Source: S012-113 sp965368405
GTDB taxonomy: Bacteria > Bacteroidota > Bacteroidia > Cytophagales > Cyclobacteriaceae
NCBI GenBank assembly: GCA_965368405.1
Contig: CBDUMS010000054.1
Coordinates: forward strand, 1 to 26,223
Length of the DNA: 26,223 nt
Direction: 5' to 3'
The translations under genes and the position numbers were made by a program. The first letter of the stretch is position 1. Each line of letters begins with the position of its first letter. Shown here in pieces: positions 1 through 8,806 of this stretch. Below the pieces are notes generated by a model. The model saw only the letters and a list, made by a program, of their open reading frames with translations. It ran no database searches and was not told the DNA's origin.

Positions 1-248
1 ACTTTCAAGGGGAATAGAAGGTTCTCCAGCGTCAGGCGTCTTTGTAATCCGCTAATATTTAATCCAATAATCTTGTATCCGGCCTCAGGAACTCGAGTCA
101 TCTCCATTTTTCCCTTCGCTCCAACAAACAAAATCTCGGCATCGGGATAACGATGCTTAAGATTGTTCGCTACAGCCACGGCTGGGAAAATATGCCCGCC
201 AGTTCCGCCTCCGCTTAAGATTATTCGATATGGTTTATTCTTTTCTAT
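1..248 (-). CDS. murG: MurG, UDP-GlcNAc:undecaprenyl-PP-MurNAc-pentapeptide GlcNAc transferase (5' part only)
   Basis: MurG adds GlcNAc to lipid I to make lipid II at the inner face of the cytoplasmic membrane. About 82 N-terminal codons are present and the rest lies beyond base 1. The glycine-rich GGGTGGH motif, followed by IFPAVAVA, sits about 11-17 residues from the start, as in the family, and FVGAKGKMEMTRVPEAGY follows. The gene lies 10 nt after the ftsW stop and is the last visible member of the dcw operon. Start choice: the reading frame is closed by a TAA just upstream, and there is no ATG, GTG or TTG before the conserved motif. The only reasonable initiator is the ATA at 246-248, giving (M)EKNKPYRIILSGGG, which is the usual N-terminal length. 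The identity is very safe; the start is inferred. Confidence 0.93.
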   Translation of the reverse strand, partial: MEKNKPYRIILSGGGTGGHIFPAVAVANNLKHRYPDAEILFVGAKGKMEMTRVPEAGYKIIGLNISGLQRRLTLENLLFPLK

Positions 249-258
249 GTTCTTTTAA

Positions 259-1422
259 TTAAGCTGCTTTCATAACATTTTTTACATCGCCACTCATGGA
301 GTTCCAATCGCGATCGACTTCACCGCGACTAACACTTAAGATTATTCCCAGTGAGACCCCTGTGAAAAGCAACGAGGTGCCGCCCATACTTAAAAAGGGC
401 AGCGGCAATCCAGTAATAGGGCCTAAGCCAACTACTACTCCCATATTTACCATTGCTTGTACCACCAGTGCAAAGGATAGCCCTGCCGACAATAGACCGC
501 CAAAGGCCCGTTCGCTATTCGCCACGGCTTTCATACCGCGATAGAGCAGCGCCAGATAGAGCATTAAAACTACAATGCCTCCAGCCATGCCGTACTCCTC
601 AATTATTATTGCATAAACAAAGTCAGAATATGGGTGTGGCAAGAAGTTCCGTTGATCACTTTTTCCTGGCCCTTTACCCACAATACCACCAGAAGCAATA
701 GCAATACGTGCTTGTTCGGCCTGGAAGGGTAATTCTGTTTCATTAAAGAAATTGGTAATTCTACTCTTTGCGGTTTCTCCACGTTGACCCACAGATATGG
801 CAATAGCGCCTGCAAATCCTCCTACCAAGACCAGCATAGCCAAATACTTAACAGGAACTCGACCAATGAACATCAATAGCATGGCTGTTGCAAAAAGTAG
901 AATTGCAGAACTTAGGTCGGCCATAGCGATAAGACCGCAGATTACCCCACTCCACATTACCATAGGAATAACTACATCCTTAAAATCATCGATATTCTGC
1001 TGACGCTTAGAAAGCATAGCGGCCATGGCGGCTATAAGAGAAAGTTTTGCTAAATCAGAAGGTTGGAATACCTGATTTATTATTGGTATGGTTATCCATC
1101 GAGAAGCGTCATTTAGGTTCACACCGGCTTTCCAAGCATAGAGCAAGAGGGGAACGGATATCCATAACCCAAATTTGGCAAGCTTAGAGTAATAACGATA
1201 ATCGATTTTATGCGCTACCCACATTGCAACTAAACTTAAGGCAATCAGCCCTGTGTGCTTGAACAAATAGTGCTCAATGCTTTCCATGTTACGATAAGCA
1301 AGTGCGCCCGTAGCACTGTAAACTACAAATACACTAATCATCGATAGCGCAATAACAATTGCCCAAATTACCTGATCACCCTTAATATGTGTATCCGCCC
1401 ACTGTTTCAATATCGCTGTCAT
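259..1422 (-). CDS. ftsW: FtsW, septal SEDS-family peptidoglycan polymerase
   Basis: FtsW is a multi-pass SEDS glycosyltransferase that polymerises lipid II at the division septum together with FtsI. The 387-residue protein has about ten hydrophobic segments. It carries family signatures: the periplasmic loop with NFLPHPYSDFVYAII near residue 265, and PLPFLSMGGTSLL near residue 340. The spacing after murD is a 4-nt ATGA overlap (the murD TGA lies inside the ftsW start), which suggests translational coupling. The neighbours murD and murG and the dcw position separate it from RodA, which has a similar fold. Both ends look normal; the C-terminal tail after the last membrane segment is short, about 20 residues. 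Confidence 0.96.
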   Translation of the reverse strand: MTAILKQWADTHIKGDQVIWAIVIALSMISVFVVYSATGALAYRNMESIEHYLFKHTGLIALSLVAMWVAHKIDYRYYSKLAKFGLWISVPLLLYAWKAGVNLNDASRWITIPIINQVFQPSDLAKLSLIAAMAAMLSKRQQNIDDFKDVVIPMVMWSGVICGLIAMADLSSAILLFATAMLLMFIGRVPVKYLAMLVLVGGFAGAIAISVGQRGETAKSRITNFFNETELPFQAEQARIAIASGGIVGKGPGKSDQRNFLPHPYSDFVYAIIIEEYGMAGGIVVLMLYLALLYRGMKAVANSERAFGGLLSAGLSFALVVQAMVNMGVVVGLGPITGLPLPFLSMGGTSLLFTGVSLGIILSVSRGEVDRDWNSMSGDVKNVMKAA

Positions 1423-2765
1423 ATGGCAAGTTCTTTAAGTTTCAAAACCGACTTTTTAAAATAATCTCCGCGTTGGGCGTAATTATCGAAAATATCGAAA
1501 CTGGCACATGCCGGGGATAGTAGAACCACGTCATTAGGCGCCGCTAGTTCTAAGGCTGATCGTACGGCATCATCCGTGTTATTGGTTTCAACAATAGTGT
1601 CTACAGAGTTTTGGAAGAAGTCGATTAACTTCTTATTGTCCAAACCCAAGCAAACTAGGGCCTTAACCTTTTCCTTGACATAATGCTCAATCTGTGCATA
1701 GTCATTACCCTTATCTTGCCCTCCAGCAATCCAAATAATGGGCTGATCGAAACTACCCAGCGCAAAATATACTGACTCCACATTGGTGGCCTTCGAATCA
1801 TTAATAAAGTCTATATCATTGATCCTGGCTACAAATTCGAGTCGGTTAGGATGATTTGTAAAGCCTTTCAGATTAGCTTGGACTTCTTCTGGGTTAACCC
1901 CATATTCCATAGCGACGAGTATAGCAGCCATTAAATTCATCTGGTTATGCTCGCCTTTTAGCTCAATATCTTGTTTTGCTAGTTCACAATGTTTATCCTT
2001 AAAATGAATACTCAATGCATCATTTTGTATTCTAGTTGGAGTTTCTTTGTCTAAAGAGAAGGTACTAAGTACAGAACCAAGAGGAAGTTGATCCACTCGG
2101 TTAGAAAGCTCAGCATCCTGGAGGTTATAAACAATATGCCCAGATTTCATATTTCGCGTAATACTCATTTTAGATTGAGCATACCGCTCGAAATCATAAT
2201 CGTATCGATCGAGATGGTCTGGTGTTATATTTAATAGAACAGCGGTATTCGGACAAAAATCAACAGTGCCATCTAATTGGAAGCTGCTAACTTCTACCAC
2301 AAAGAGGTCTGCTTCATCGGCCAAAACATGGCGAGCAAGACTACTGCCGATATTACCACATAATGCAGCGTTTTTACCATCTGCAGTTAATAGGTGATGA
2401 ATCAGTAGTGTAGTAGTTGTTTTACCATTGCTGCCGGTAATCGCTATTAATGGCTTTGTCACGAAGCGTGAAGCAAATTCAATTTCACTGATTACTGGAA
2501 TATTATTTGACTTTGCCTCTACAACAATAGGTGCCTTATCGCTAATCCCTGGGCTCTTAATTATGAGTCCGGATTTCAGAATTTTTTCTACAGAATGTCC
2601 TCCTTCTTCATATGCGATTTCATTCTCTTCAATTTCTTGCTTGTAATTCGATCTAATTGATCCAAAATCCGACAACCAGACCTGATACCCCTTGTCCATC
2701 GCTAACAAAGCAGCTCCTACCCCGCTTTCTCCTCCACCTAATATGGTTACCCTATTATTCTCCAT
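1419..2765 (-). CDS. murD: MurD, UDP-MurNAc-L-alanine:D-glutamate ligase
   Basis: MurD is the cytoplasmic ATP-dependent ligase that adds D-glutamate to UDP-MurNAc-L-Ala. The protein is 448 residues from the chosen start. An N-terminal Rossmann-like domain begins VTILGGGESGVGAALLA. The Mur-ligase P-loop GSNGKTTTT is at about 111-119, the central-domain motif DHLDRYDYDFERYAQSK follows, and FINDSKATN marks the C-terminal domain. The open frame reaches back to 2822, but that adds 19 residues overlapping mraY that do not resemble MurD. The ATG at 2763-2765 starts MENNRVTILGGG and shares one base with the mraY stop (TAATG), so it is preferred. Confidence 0.96.
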   Translation of the reverse strand: MENNRVTILGGGESGVGAALLAMDKGYQVWLSDFGSIRSNYKQEIEENEIAYEEGGHSVEKILKSGLIIKSPGISDKAPIVVEAKSNNIPVISEIEFASRFVTKPLIAITGSNGKTTTTLLIHHLLTADGKNAALCGNIGSSLARHVLADEADLFVVEVSSFQLDGTVDFCPNTAVLLNITPDHLDRYDYDFERYAQSKMSITRNMKSGHIVYNLQDAELSNRVDQLPLGSVLSTFSLDKETPTRIQNDALSIHFKDKHCELAKQDIELKGEHNQMNLMAAILVAMEYGVNPEEVQANLKGFTNHPNRLEFVARINDIDFINDSKATNVESVYFALGSFDQPIIWIAGGQDKGNDYAQIEHYVKEKVKALVCLGLDNKKLIDFFQNSVDTIVETNNTDDAVRSALELAAPNDVVLLSPACASFDIFDNYAQRGDYFKKSVLKLKELAI

Positions 2766-3976
2766 TATCTGATTTTTAGGGTTGCAAGTGCTAGAATGGC
2801 TAAAAATATACCTACGATCCAAAATCGGGTTACAATTTTCGGTTCTGGGATTCCCTTTTTCTGGTAATGATGGTGCAGTGGCGACATCAGAAAGACTCTC
2901 CGCCCTTCACCGTATTTTCGCTTTGTGTATTTAAAGTAGGCAACTTGAATTACTACCGATAAATTCTCAATAAGGAAGATACCGCATAAGATAGGGATAA
3001 GTAACTCTTTACGAATCGCAAGCGCAAGTACAGCAATAACGCCGCCCAATGACAGACTCCCGGTATCACCCATAAACACCTGCGCTGGGTAGGAGTTGAA
3101 CCATAAAAATCCAACACAGGCACCAACGAGGGCAGTACTAAACACTAAGAGTTCGCCAGACTCGGGGATATACATAATATTGAGGTAATTCGTAAAATCG
3201 ACACGACCGGAAACATAGGCGAGCACGCCCAAGGTCAATGCCATAATAGCTGTAGTACCCGCGGCGAGGCCATCGATCCCATCGGTAATGTTTGCTCCGT
3301 TAGAAACGGCTGTGATGATAAATGTGGCTATAAGAACATAAAAGATCCAAGTATATTTATCATCAAAAGGATTAAGGGCAGAGTAGTCGGCCTCATTTCC
3401 TTTAAAAAACGGAATAGTTGTTTTTGTTGATTTAACGTCCTGATAGCTTGGGTTATCATTGACCAATATTTCCTGAACCGGTTCAGCACGGTCGAATTCT
3501 CTAACCACCACCTTATCATTAAAGTAGAGCGTGAGACCAACGATAAGCCCTAGCCCAACTTGCCCGATAATCTTAAACCGGCCTCGGAGTCCCTCTTTGT
3601 CATTCTTGAATACTTTAATATAATCATCGGTAAATCCGATAATCCCCATCCACAGGGTCGAAACAATAAGAAGTATTATATATATGTTATCGAGCTTAGC
3701 GAACAGAACAGTTGGAAGAATTACACCAAGAATAATAATAAGACCACCCATGGTTGGCGTGCCGGCTTTCTCTTTTTGTCCTTCTAAACCTAAATCTCTA
3801 ATCTGTTCGCCAACTTGCTTTCGTTGCAAATAACCAATCAGTCGTTTACCGAATGCTATCGTTATTATGAGCGAAAGAATTGCTGTCATCCCTGCTCTAA
3901 ACGAAATATATTGAAAAAGTCCCGCCCCAATAAGATCGTATTCTGCTCTAAGAAAATCGAATAAATGATAGAACAT
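2765..3976 (-). CDS. mraY: MraY, phospho-MurNAc-pentapeptide transferase
   Basis: MraY transfers phospho-MurNAc-pentapeptide to undecaprenyl phosphate, forming lipid I in the inner membrane. The 403-residue polytopic protein has the paired aspartates GFTDDYIKVF near 114-123, the NGANITDGIDGLAAGT segment near 226-241, FMGDTGSLSLGG near 301-312 and the SPLHHHYQ motif near 365-372. It is about 40 residues longer than the E. coli enzyme. The extra length is a hydrophilic insertion at about 155-207, between two membrane segments, that is rich in charged residues. I recall similar insertions in other Bacteroidota MraY proteins. It starts 1 nt after murE ends. No murF gene separates it from murE, unlike in E. 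coli. Confidence 0.96.
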   Translation of the reverse strand: MFYHLFDFLRAEYDLIGAGLFQYISFRAGMTAILSLIITIAFGKRLIGYLQRKQVGEQIRDLGLEGQKEKAGTPTMGGLIIILGVILPTVLFAKLDNIYIILLIVSTLWMGIIGFTDDYIKVFKNDKEGLRGRFKIIGQVGLGLIVGLTLYFNDKVVVREFDRAEPVQEILVNDNPSYQDVKSTKTTIPFFKGNEADYSALNPFDDKYTWIFYVLIATFIITAVSNGANITDGIDGLAAGTTAIMALTLGVLAYVSGRVDFTNYLNIMYIPESGELLVFSTALVGACVGFLWFNSYPAQVFMGDTGSLSLGGVIAVLALAIRKELLIPILCGIFLIENLSVVIQVAYFKYTKRKYGEGRRVFLMSPLHHHYQKKGIPEPKIVTRFWIVGIFLAILALATLKIR

Positions 3977-3977
3977 A

Positions 3978-5441
3978 TTAGTTGCTGTTTGGGGTTAGAA
4001 TTTGGGCTAATACCTCTCTATCATCGAAAGGGAATCTCTCTCCGTTTATTTCCTGGTAGTTTTCATGGCCTTTACCGGCTACAAGTATTATATCTTTCGC
4101 TTGCGCGATATGACAGGCCGTACGTATAGCTTCTTCTCTGCTTACGATGCGGAGCGCCTTTCGCCGATTACTCGGGCTCACCCCTGTCATCATTTCATCA
4201 AGAATTTTTTCAGGGTCCTCAGTACGTGGATTATCAGAAGTCAAAATCACCTTATCGCTTAACTTACAAGCCGTTTCGGCCATTATAGGTCGTTTTTCCC
4301 TATCTCGATCACCACCACAACCAACAACCGTAATAACTTGCTCGTTACCGCTTCTAAAATCATTTATAGTCTCCAGCACCTTCGCAAGGGCGTCGGGTGT
4401 GTGCGCGTAATCGACTAAAGCAGTTAAACCAGAGTTATTAAGTACTTGCTCTAGCCTGCCGGGTGCAGCATGAAGATTGGACATTACCGTTAATGTCTGG
4501 GTGCTGTCCATCCCTAGAAGCATGGCTGCCCCATAGGTTGCCAAAAGATTGTAGGCATTAAAATCTCCAAAAACTCGAAACAATACCTGCAAGCCATCGA
4601 TATCCAATTCGAGACCGTTAATGTTATTCGCGATTATTTTCGCCTTAAATTCAGCAGCTGACTTTAAAGCATAAGTGTGTTTGGTTGCCTTGGTATTTTG
4701 AACCATTACCCGGCCGCGCTTATCGTCGATATTAACTAATGCGAAAGCCTTTTGTGGCAGATTATCAAAAAGTAATTTCTTAGCTTTTATATACTCGTCG
4801 AATGTTTTGTGATAATCGAGATGATCATGCGAGAGGTTAGTGAAAATTGCTCCTTCAAAGAATAACCCGGTGGTTCGGTGTTGGGCTAAAGCATGTGAGC
4901 TAACTTCCATAAAGCAGTATTCGCAGCCTTGCTTCACCATTTCTACCATCAACTTATTTAGTTGCAGTACATCTGGTGTTGTATGTGTTGAAGGCGATTC
5001 ACGATCGTTGATTTTATTAGAAATCGTAGAGATTAGACCACAACCATAACCGAGATCGCGAAAGAGATTAAATAATAATAGTGCTACCGATGTTTTTCCA
5101 TTGGTACCGGTTACCCCAACGACTTTAAGTTTAGTACTTGGGCTACCATAAAAATTAGAAGCAATTATTCCTAAAGCTGCTGCAGTATCCTCTACCTCTG
5201 CATAGGCGACACCTTCTTTGAGAGTTTGAGGGAGCTTATTGCAAATTATTGCTGCTGGCTCTTTTTCCAGGACTGCATCAATATAATCATGGCCATCCAC
5301 TTGTGTTCCTTGAATTGCAATAAAGACATCACCTTTAACAACCAAGCGCGAATCGAAGGCGAGTTCATTAACGGCAATCTCCATATTACCGGCTACAGCC
5401 TTGAGCGAAACTCCATACAATATTTCGTTCAGTAGCATCAT
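3978..5441 (-). CDS. murE: MurE, UDP-MurNAc-tripeptide ligase (meso-diaminopimelate type)
   Basis: MurE adds the third stem-peptide residue to UDP-MurNAc-L-Ala-D-Glu. The P-loop GTNGKTSVA is at about 112-120, the SSHALAQHR and HDHLDYHKTFDEY motifs of the central domain follow, and the lysine of YIKAKKLLF near 221 fits the carbamylated lysine. The motif DNPR at 403-406 is the known determinant for meso-diaminopimelate, so the cell wall is predicted to be of the usual Gram-negative mDAP type. The gene begins with two consecutive ATG codons. The first overlaps the ftsI TGA (ATGA), so the start is at 5441 or 5438. Length (487) is normal. Confidence 0.96.
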   Translation of the reverse strand: MMLLNEILYGVSLKAVAGNMEIAVNELAFDSRLVVKGDVFIAIQGTQVDGHDYIDAVLEKEPAAIICNKLPQTLKEGVAYAEVEDTAAALGIIASNFYGSPSTKLKVVGVTGTNGKTSVALLLFNLFRDLGYGCGLISTISNKINDRESPSTHTTPDVLQLNKLMVEMVKQGCEYCFMEVSSHALAQHRTTGLFFEGAIFTNLSHDHLDYHKTFDEYIKAKKLLFDNLPQKAFALVNIDDKRGRVMVQNTKATKHTYALKSAAEFKAKIIANNINGLELDIDGLQVLFRVFGDFNAYNLLATYGAAMLLGMDSTQTLTVMSNLHAAPGRLEQVLNNSGLTALVDYAHTPDALAKVLETINDFRSGNEQVITVVGCGGDRDREKRPIMAETACKLSDKVILTSDNPRTEDPEKILDEMMTGVSPSNRRKALRIVSREEAIRTACHIAQAKDIILVAGKGHENYQEINGERFPFDDREVLAQILTPNSN

Positions 5442-7528
5442 CCCAGCTCTAAGGTTATTTTATCTCCTTTTTCTATACGGCGCCCTGGCATTATAGACTG
5501 CTTTTTAACTCTTCCAGAACCAGTCATTCTAACCTGATAACCACAACTCTCCAAGACGTAAATTGCATCACGTAAGGTCATACCAATTACATCGGGCGTT
5601 ACCCCTGGTTTTACCTGATTCGATCGCCAAACGATAGCGTTATCATCAACTTTGGTTTTCACCCATTCGGCTTCACCCGTTGAATGGTTAGAGATACCCA
5701 GGTTATTGCATATAAACTGCAGATCTGGCTTATATCCTGATCGGATTACCGGGAACACGCCAAATTGCGTATTCAAGTCGCTCTCCATGGCAATATGCAT
5801 TTCAATATCCTTTGCATATATTTTATCTGCGATTTCCTTAAAAACAGGTGCCGCTACAGAGCTACCATATTGCCAAACTCCTTTTGGATTTTCGATAACT
5901 ACAATGCAGCTGTACTCTGGATTTTCAGCTGGGAAATAGCCAGCAAACGAAGTCATATATGCTTTTTGATAACGACCATTTTTTAGGGTAACAGCCGTTC
6001 CGGTTTTACCTGCAATTTTATATTGCGCATTATTGATATTTTTCGCCGTACCAGTCTCAACAACACCCTCTAAGAGTAATCGTAACTTAGTTAGTGTAGC
6101 AGGACTGCAAATCGCCTTATTCGTTACCGTAGGCTCGAAGGAATCGATTACCTTATTGGCGCGGCGAATATTTTTAACAATATAAGGCTTCATCATCACC
6201 CCATTATTCGCAACGGCATTAAATAAGCTGAGGGTGTGCAATGGTGTTAGCTCAAGACCATAGCCGTGCGCCATCCACGGTAGGGTGATTCCACTCCAGT
6301 CTTCCGGCTTTTTAACCTTTGGCTGTCCTTCGCCAGCTATCTGAAATCCCATAGGTCGTGTGAGACCTACTTTTTCAATCTGATTATAGAAAAGCTCAGG
6401 CTTTAGGCTAAAGTATTTGTCGGCCAACTTGGCAATAGCGATATTCGAAGATACCTCAAAGGATTCTTCTACGGTTAACTTACCATAACCCCCTTTTTCA
6501 TGATCACGAATTGTGCTTTTGTAGAAGGTAAATTCACCATCACCCGTATCGATCGTATCGGTTAATTGCAGGTTGGTCTCCTCTAAGAGCGCCAACATCG
6601 TCATGAGTTTAAATGTAGAACCGGGCTCGCGCAAGCCATGACCACCTACGGCATAATTATACTTCTCGCCATACTTCCCGCTCTTCAGTTTACCCAGATT
6701 GGAGATTGCTTTAATCTGGCCTGTTTTGACCTCCATTACAATCACAGTACCATAGTCAGCATTATGACTTTCCAGAGCACGCAATAATGCAGCTTCAGCC
6801 ATATCTTGCAAATTAATATCTATGGTTGTTTCCAAATCATAACCATCTACCGGGCGAACCTCAGACGCATCGGGTATCGGCTTCCAATTGCCCCCCATGG
6901 TCTTTTGGAATAAAGCTTTACCCGGCTTGCCCGCAAGACTTTGATTAAATGAGTATTCTAACCCGGCTCCATTCTGATTTTCATTTACGAAACCTATTGT
7001 TCGAGACGCTAAATAGTTAAACGGCTTAAAGCGCTTATCAACCTTTTCAAATAATACGCCTGCTTTTAATCTTCCTTCGCGAAGAATTGGCCAATCCGCT
7101 ATCATTTTCTTTTCTTGATAGTTTATCAGCTTACGATTAAGCGATATGTAGCGACGTCCAGATTTGCGAGCATCAATTATCTTACGCTTGTACGCCGTTG
7201 CCGATGCATCACCAAAAAATGAAGAAAGATTTCGAGCGAGTGAATCCAAACTTTCGTTGAGCATTTGCTGCGTTGGTCGAGAGGGATCTAACGCCAGTCT
7301 ATAAAATGGTATTGATGTAGCTAGTAGGCTGCCATTATCCGAGATTATATTGCCGCGCGTCGCCTCAACCTCACGATACTGCAATCCAATTTGAGCAGCC
7401 AGGGCATTCCATTTCTCTCCTTCTGCAATTTGAATTACACCGATCCGGTAAACAATTGCGATGGCAAAGATTAGTACTAATATAAAAGATACCCGTACTC
7501 TAAATAATATGGAATTCTTAATATTCAA
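5438..7528 (-). CDS. ftsI: FtsI/PBP3-type septal transpeptidase with C-terminal PASTA domain
   Basis: This class B penicillin-binding protein cross-links septal peptidoglycan in the periplasm. Order of parts in 696 residues: short cytoplasmic tail, one membrane anchor at about 12-34, PBP dimerisation domain to about 230 (including ATRGNIISDNGSLLA), the transpeptidase domain, and one PASTA domain at about 643-695. Catalytic motifs are visible: SxxK as STFK with Ser304, SxN as SSN at 360-362, and KTG at 508-510. PASTA domains are common on Bacteroidota and Gram-positive FtsI/SpoVD proteins but absent from E. coli PBP3. The 5' end overlaps the ftsL-like gene by 11 nt and the 3' end overlaps murE, so the three are probably translated together. 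Confidence 0.95.
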   Translation of the reverse strand: MNIKNSILFRVRVSFILVLIFAIAIVYRIGVIQIAEGEKWNALAAQIGLQYREVEATRGNIISDNGSLLATSIPFYRLALDPSRPTQQMLNESLDSLARNLSSFFGDASATAYKRKIIDARKSGRRYISLNRKLINYQEKKMIADWPILREGRLKAGVLFEKVDKRFKPFNYLASRTIGFVNENQNGAGLEYSFNQSLAGKPGKALFQKTMGGNWKPIPDASEVRPVDGYDLETTIDINLQDMAEAALLRALESHNADYGTVIVMEVKTGQIKAISNLGKLKSGKYGEKYNYAVGGHGLREPGSTFKLMTMLALLEETNLQLTDTIDTGDGEFTFYKSTIRDHEKGGYGKLTVEESFEVSSNIAIAKLADKYFSLKPELFYNQIEKVGLTRPMGFQIAGEGQPKVKKPEDWSGITLPWMAHGYGLELTPLHTLSLFNAVANNGVMMKPYIVKNIRRANKVIDSFEPTVTNKAICSPATLTKLRLLLEGVVETGTAKNINNAQYKIAGKTGTAVTLKNGRYQKAYMTSFAGYFPAENPEYSCIVVIENPKGVWQYGSSVAAPVFKEIADKIYAKDIEMHIAMESDLNTQFGVFPVIRSGYKPDLQFICNNLGISNHSTGEAEWVKTKVDDNAIVWRSNQVKPGVTPDVIGMTLRDAIYVLESCGYQVRMTGSGRVKKQSIMPGRRIEKGDKITLELG

Positions 7529-7886
7529 CTTTCTTAACTACAATTTTTTGTGGTGGTATTTTACTTTCTTTAATGCCCATTTCAGCTACACGCTTCGCGA
7601 CTTCCGATTGTAGTCTGGAATACATATAGTCTGATTTTAGTGTTGTATAATCTGCTCGTAGGTTCTCCACTTGTACTTCGAGCTTGGTAATGTTCCGGGA
7701 AGTCTTTTCTGCATAATGATTATAGCCGATATAGATAATTATTAGCAAGGTGACGTAGGCAACATTGGGCAAATACTTTACCGGCAAACCATCCTCGAAC
7801 AAGTTGCCGAGGTTAAGATTGCGCTCTAGTTTAGAGAAGACGCTCTCTTTTTTCTGTCCTTGGATCCTAAATGTGTTCTTTGCCAT
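7518..7886 (-). CDS. ftsL: FtsL-like divisome protein
   Basis: A 122-residue bitopic membrane protein with the FtsL layout: a basic cytoplasmic N-terminus of about 35 residues, one membrane segment at roughly 40-57 (VAYVTLLIIIYIGY), then a periplasmic helical stretch at about 62-100 (KLEVQVENLRADYTTLKSDY) with heptad-like hydrophobics suggesting a coiled coil. The sequence alone is too divergent to prove FtsL. The call rests on position between rsmH and ftsI, size and topology. It begins 2 nt after rsmH ends and overlaps ftsI by 11 nt. The family joins FtsB and FtsQ and activates FtsW-FtsI. Confidence 0.8.
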   Translation of the reverse strand: MAKNTFRIQGQKKESVFSKLERNLNLGNLFEDGLPVKYLPNVAYVTLLIIIYIGYNHYAEKTSRNITKLEVQVENLRADYTTLKSDYMYSRLQSEVAKRVAEMGIKESKIPPQKIVVKKVEY

Positions 7887-7888
7887 AA

Positions 7889-8806
7889 TTATCTTTCTGC
7901 TATTCTTAGTTTGGCACTTCTAGCTCTATTATTTATTTCTAACTCTTCTGCAGAAGCCGTAAGCGGTTTGCGACTAACAGGCTGCAGTGGCCGAATCAAG
8001 TTGCCATAGAAGTCTTTTTCTTGCTGACCCTTGAAGTTTCCTGATCCAATGAAGTGTTTCACCAATCGATCTTCGAGCGAATGGTAACTCATGATAACGA
8101 GGCGACCGCCCTCGTTAAGAGCCTCCGGCGTTAAGGATAACATATCTTTAAGCGCCTCCATTTCTTCATTTACTTCGATGCGTAGTGCTTGATACACCTG
8201 CGCCATATATTGGTTTTGTCTTCCTCGCCTGGCAAGAGGAATTAGAATGGCATTAAATTGCTCGGTAGTATTTATTGGTGACTGACTACGATTGTCGACA
8301 ATGGCTCGTGCTAAGGTTCTCGCATTCTTTACTTCGCCATAAGCACTTAAGATATGGATGAGATCGCTCTCTGTATAATTGTTGAGAATATCAGCCGCAG
8401 TCTGCTTGCCTTTTTGATCCATTCGCATGTCGAGATCTGCATCAAATCTAATCGAGAACCCGCGCGAAGGCTCATTAATCTGATGCGACGACACACCAAG
8501 GTCGGCTAAAATACCATCGACTTGAGCAACCTTATAAAGCTTCAAGTATTTGGTAAAGTATCTAAAATTGGCAGGAATAAACTCAAAATTATCTCCTGTG
8601 TAGGCAGCAGCATTTTCTGCAGCATCAGGATCTTGATCGAATGCGAAAAGTTTACCTGTAGTGAGTCGTTCTAAAATTGCGGCACTGTGCCCGCCCCCAC
8701 CGAAAGTGAGGTCTACATAAATACCATCCGGCTTTATGTTCAGTGCTTCAAGACATTCTTGGAGCATTACTGGTTTATGATACTCCATAACAAGTGTATT
8801 ACTCAT
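7889..8806 (-). CDS. rsmH: RsmH (MraW), 16S rRNA m4C1402 methyltransferase
   Basis: RsmH is the SAM-dependent enzyme that methylates N4 of C1402 in the 16S rRNA decoding centre. The 305-residue protein opens with YHKPVMLQECLEALN and the SAM-binding motif VDLTFGGGGHS near 31-41. It continues with ILADLGVSSHQINEPSRGFS, FDADLDMRMD and, near the C-terminus, VIMSYHSLEDRLVKHF, all family signatures. The first ATG (8806) overlaps the last bases of mraZ (ATGAGTAA, 8 nt). A second ATG six codons later (8788) begins MEYHKPVM and is about equally plausible from family alignment. Its place after mraZ is the conserved dcw order. Confidence 0.96.
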   Translation of the reverse strand: MSNTLVMEYHKPVMLQECLEALNIKPDGIYVDLTFGGGGHSAAILERLTTGKLFAFDQDPDAAENAAAYTGDNFEFIPANFRYFTKYLKLYKVAQVDGILADLGVSSHQINEPSRGFSIRFDADLDMRMDQKGKQTAADILNNYTESDLIHILSAYGEVKNARTLARAIVDNRSQSPINTTEQFNAILIPLARRGRQNQYMAQVYQALRIEVNEEMEALKDMLSLTPEALNEGGRLVIMSYHSLEDRLVKHFIGSGNFKGQQEKDFYGNLIRPLQPVSRKPLTASAEELEINNRARSAKLRIAER

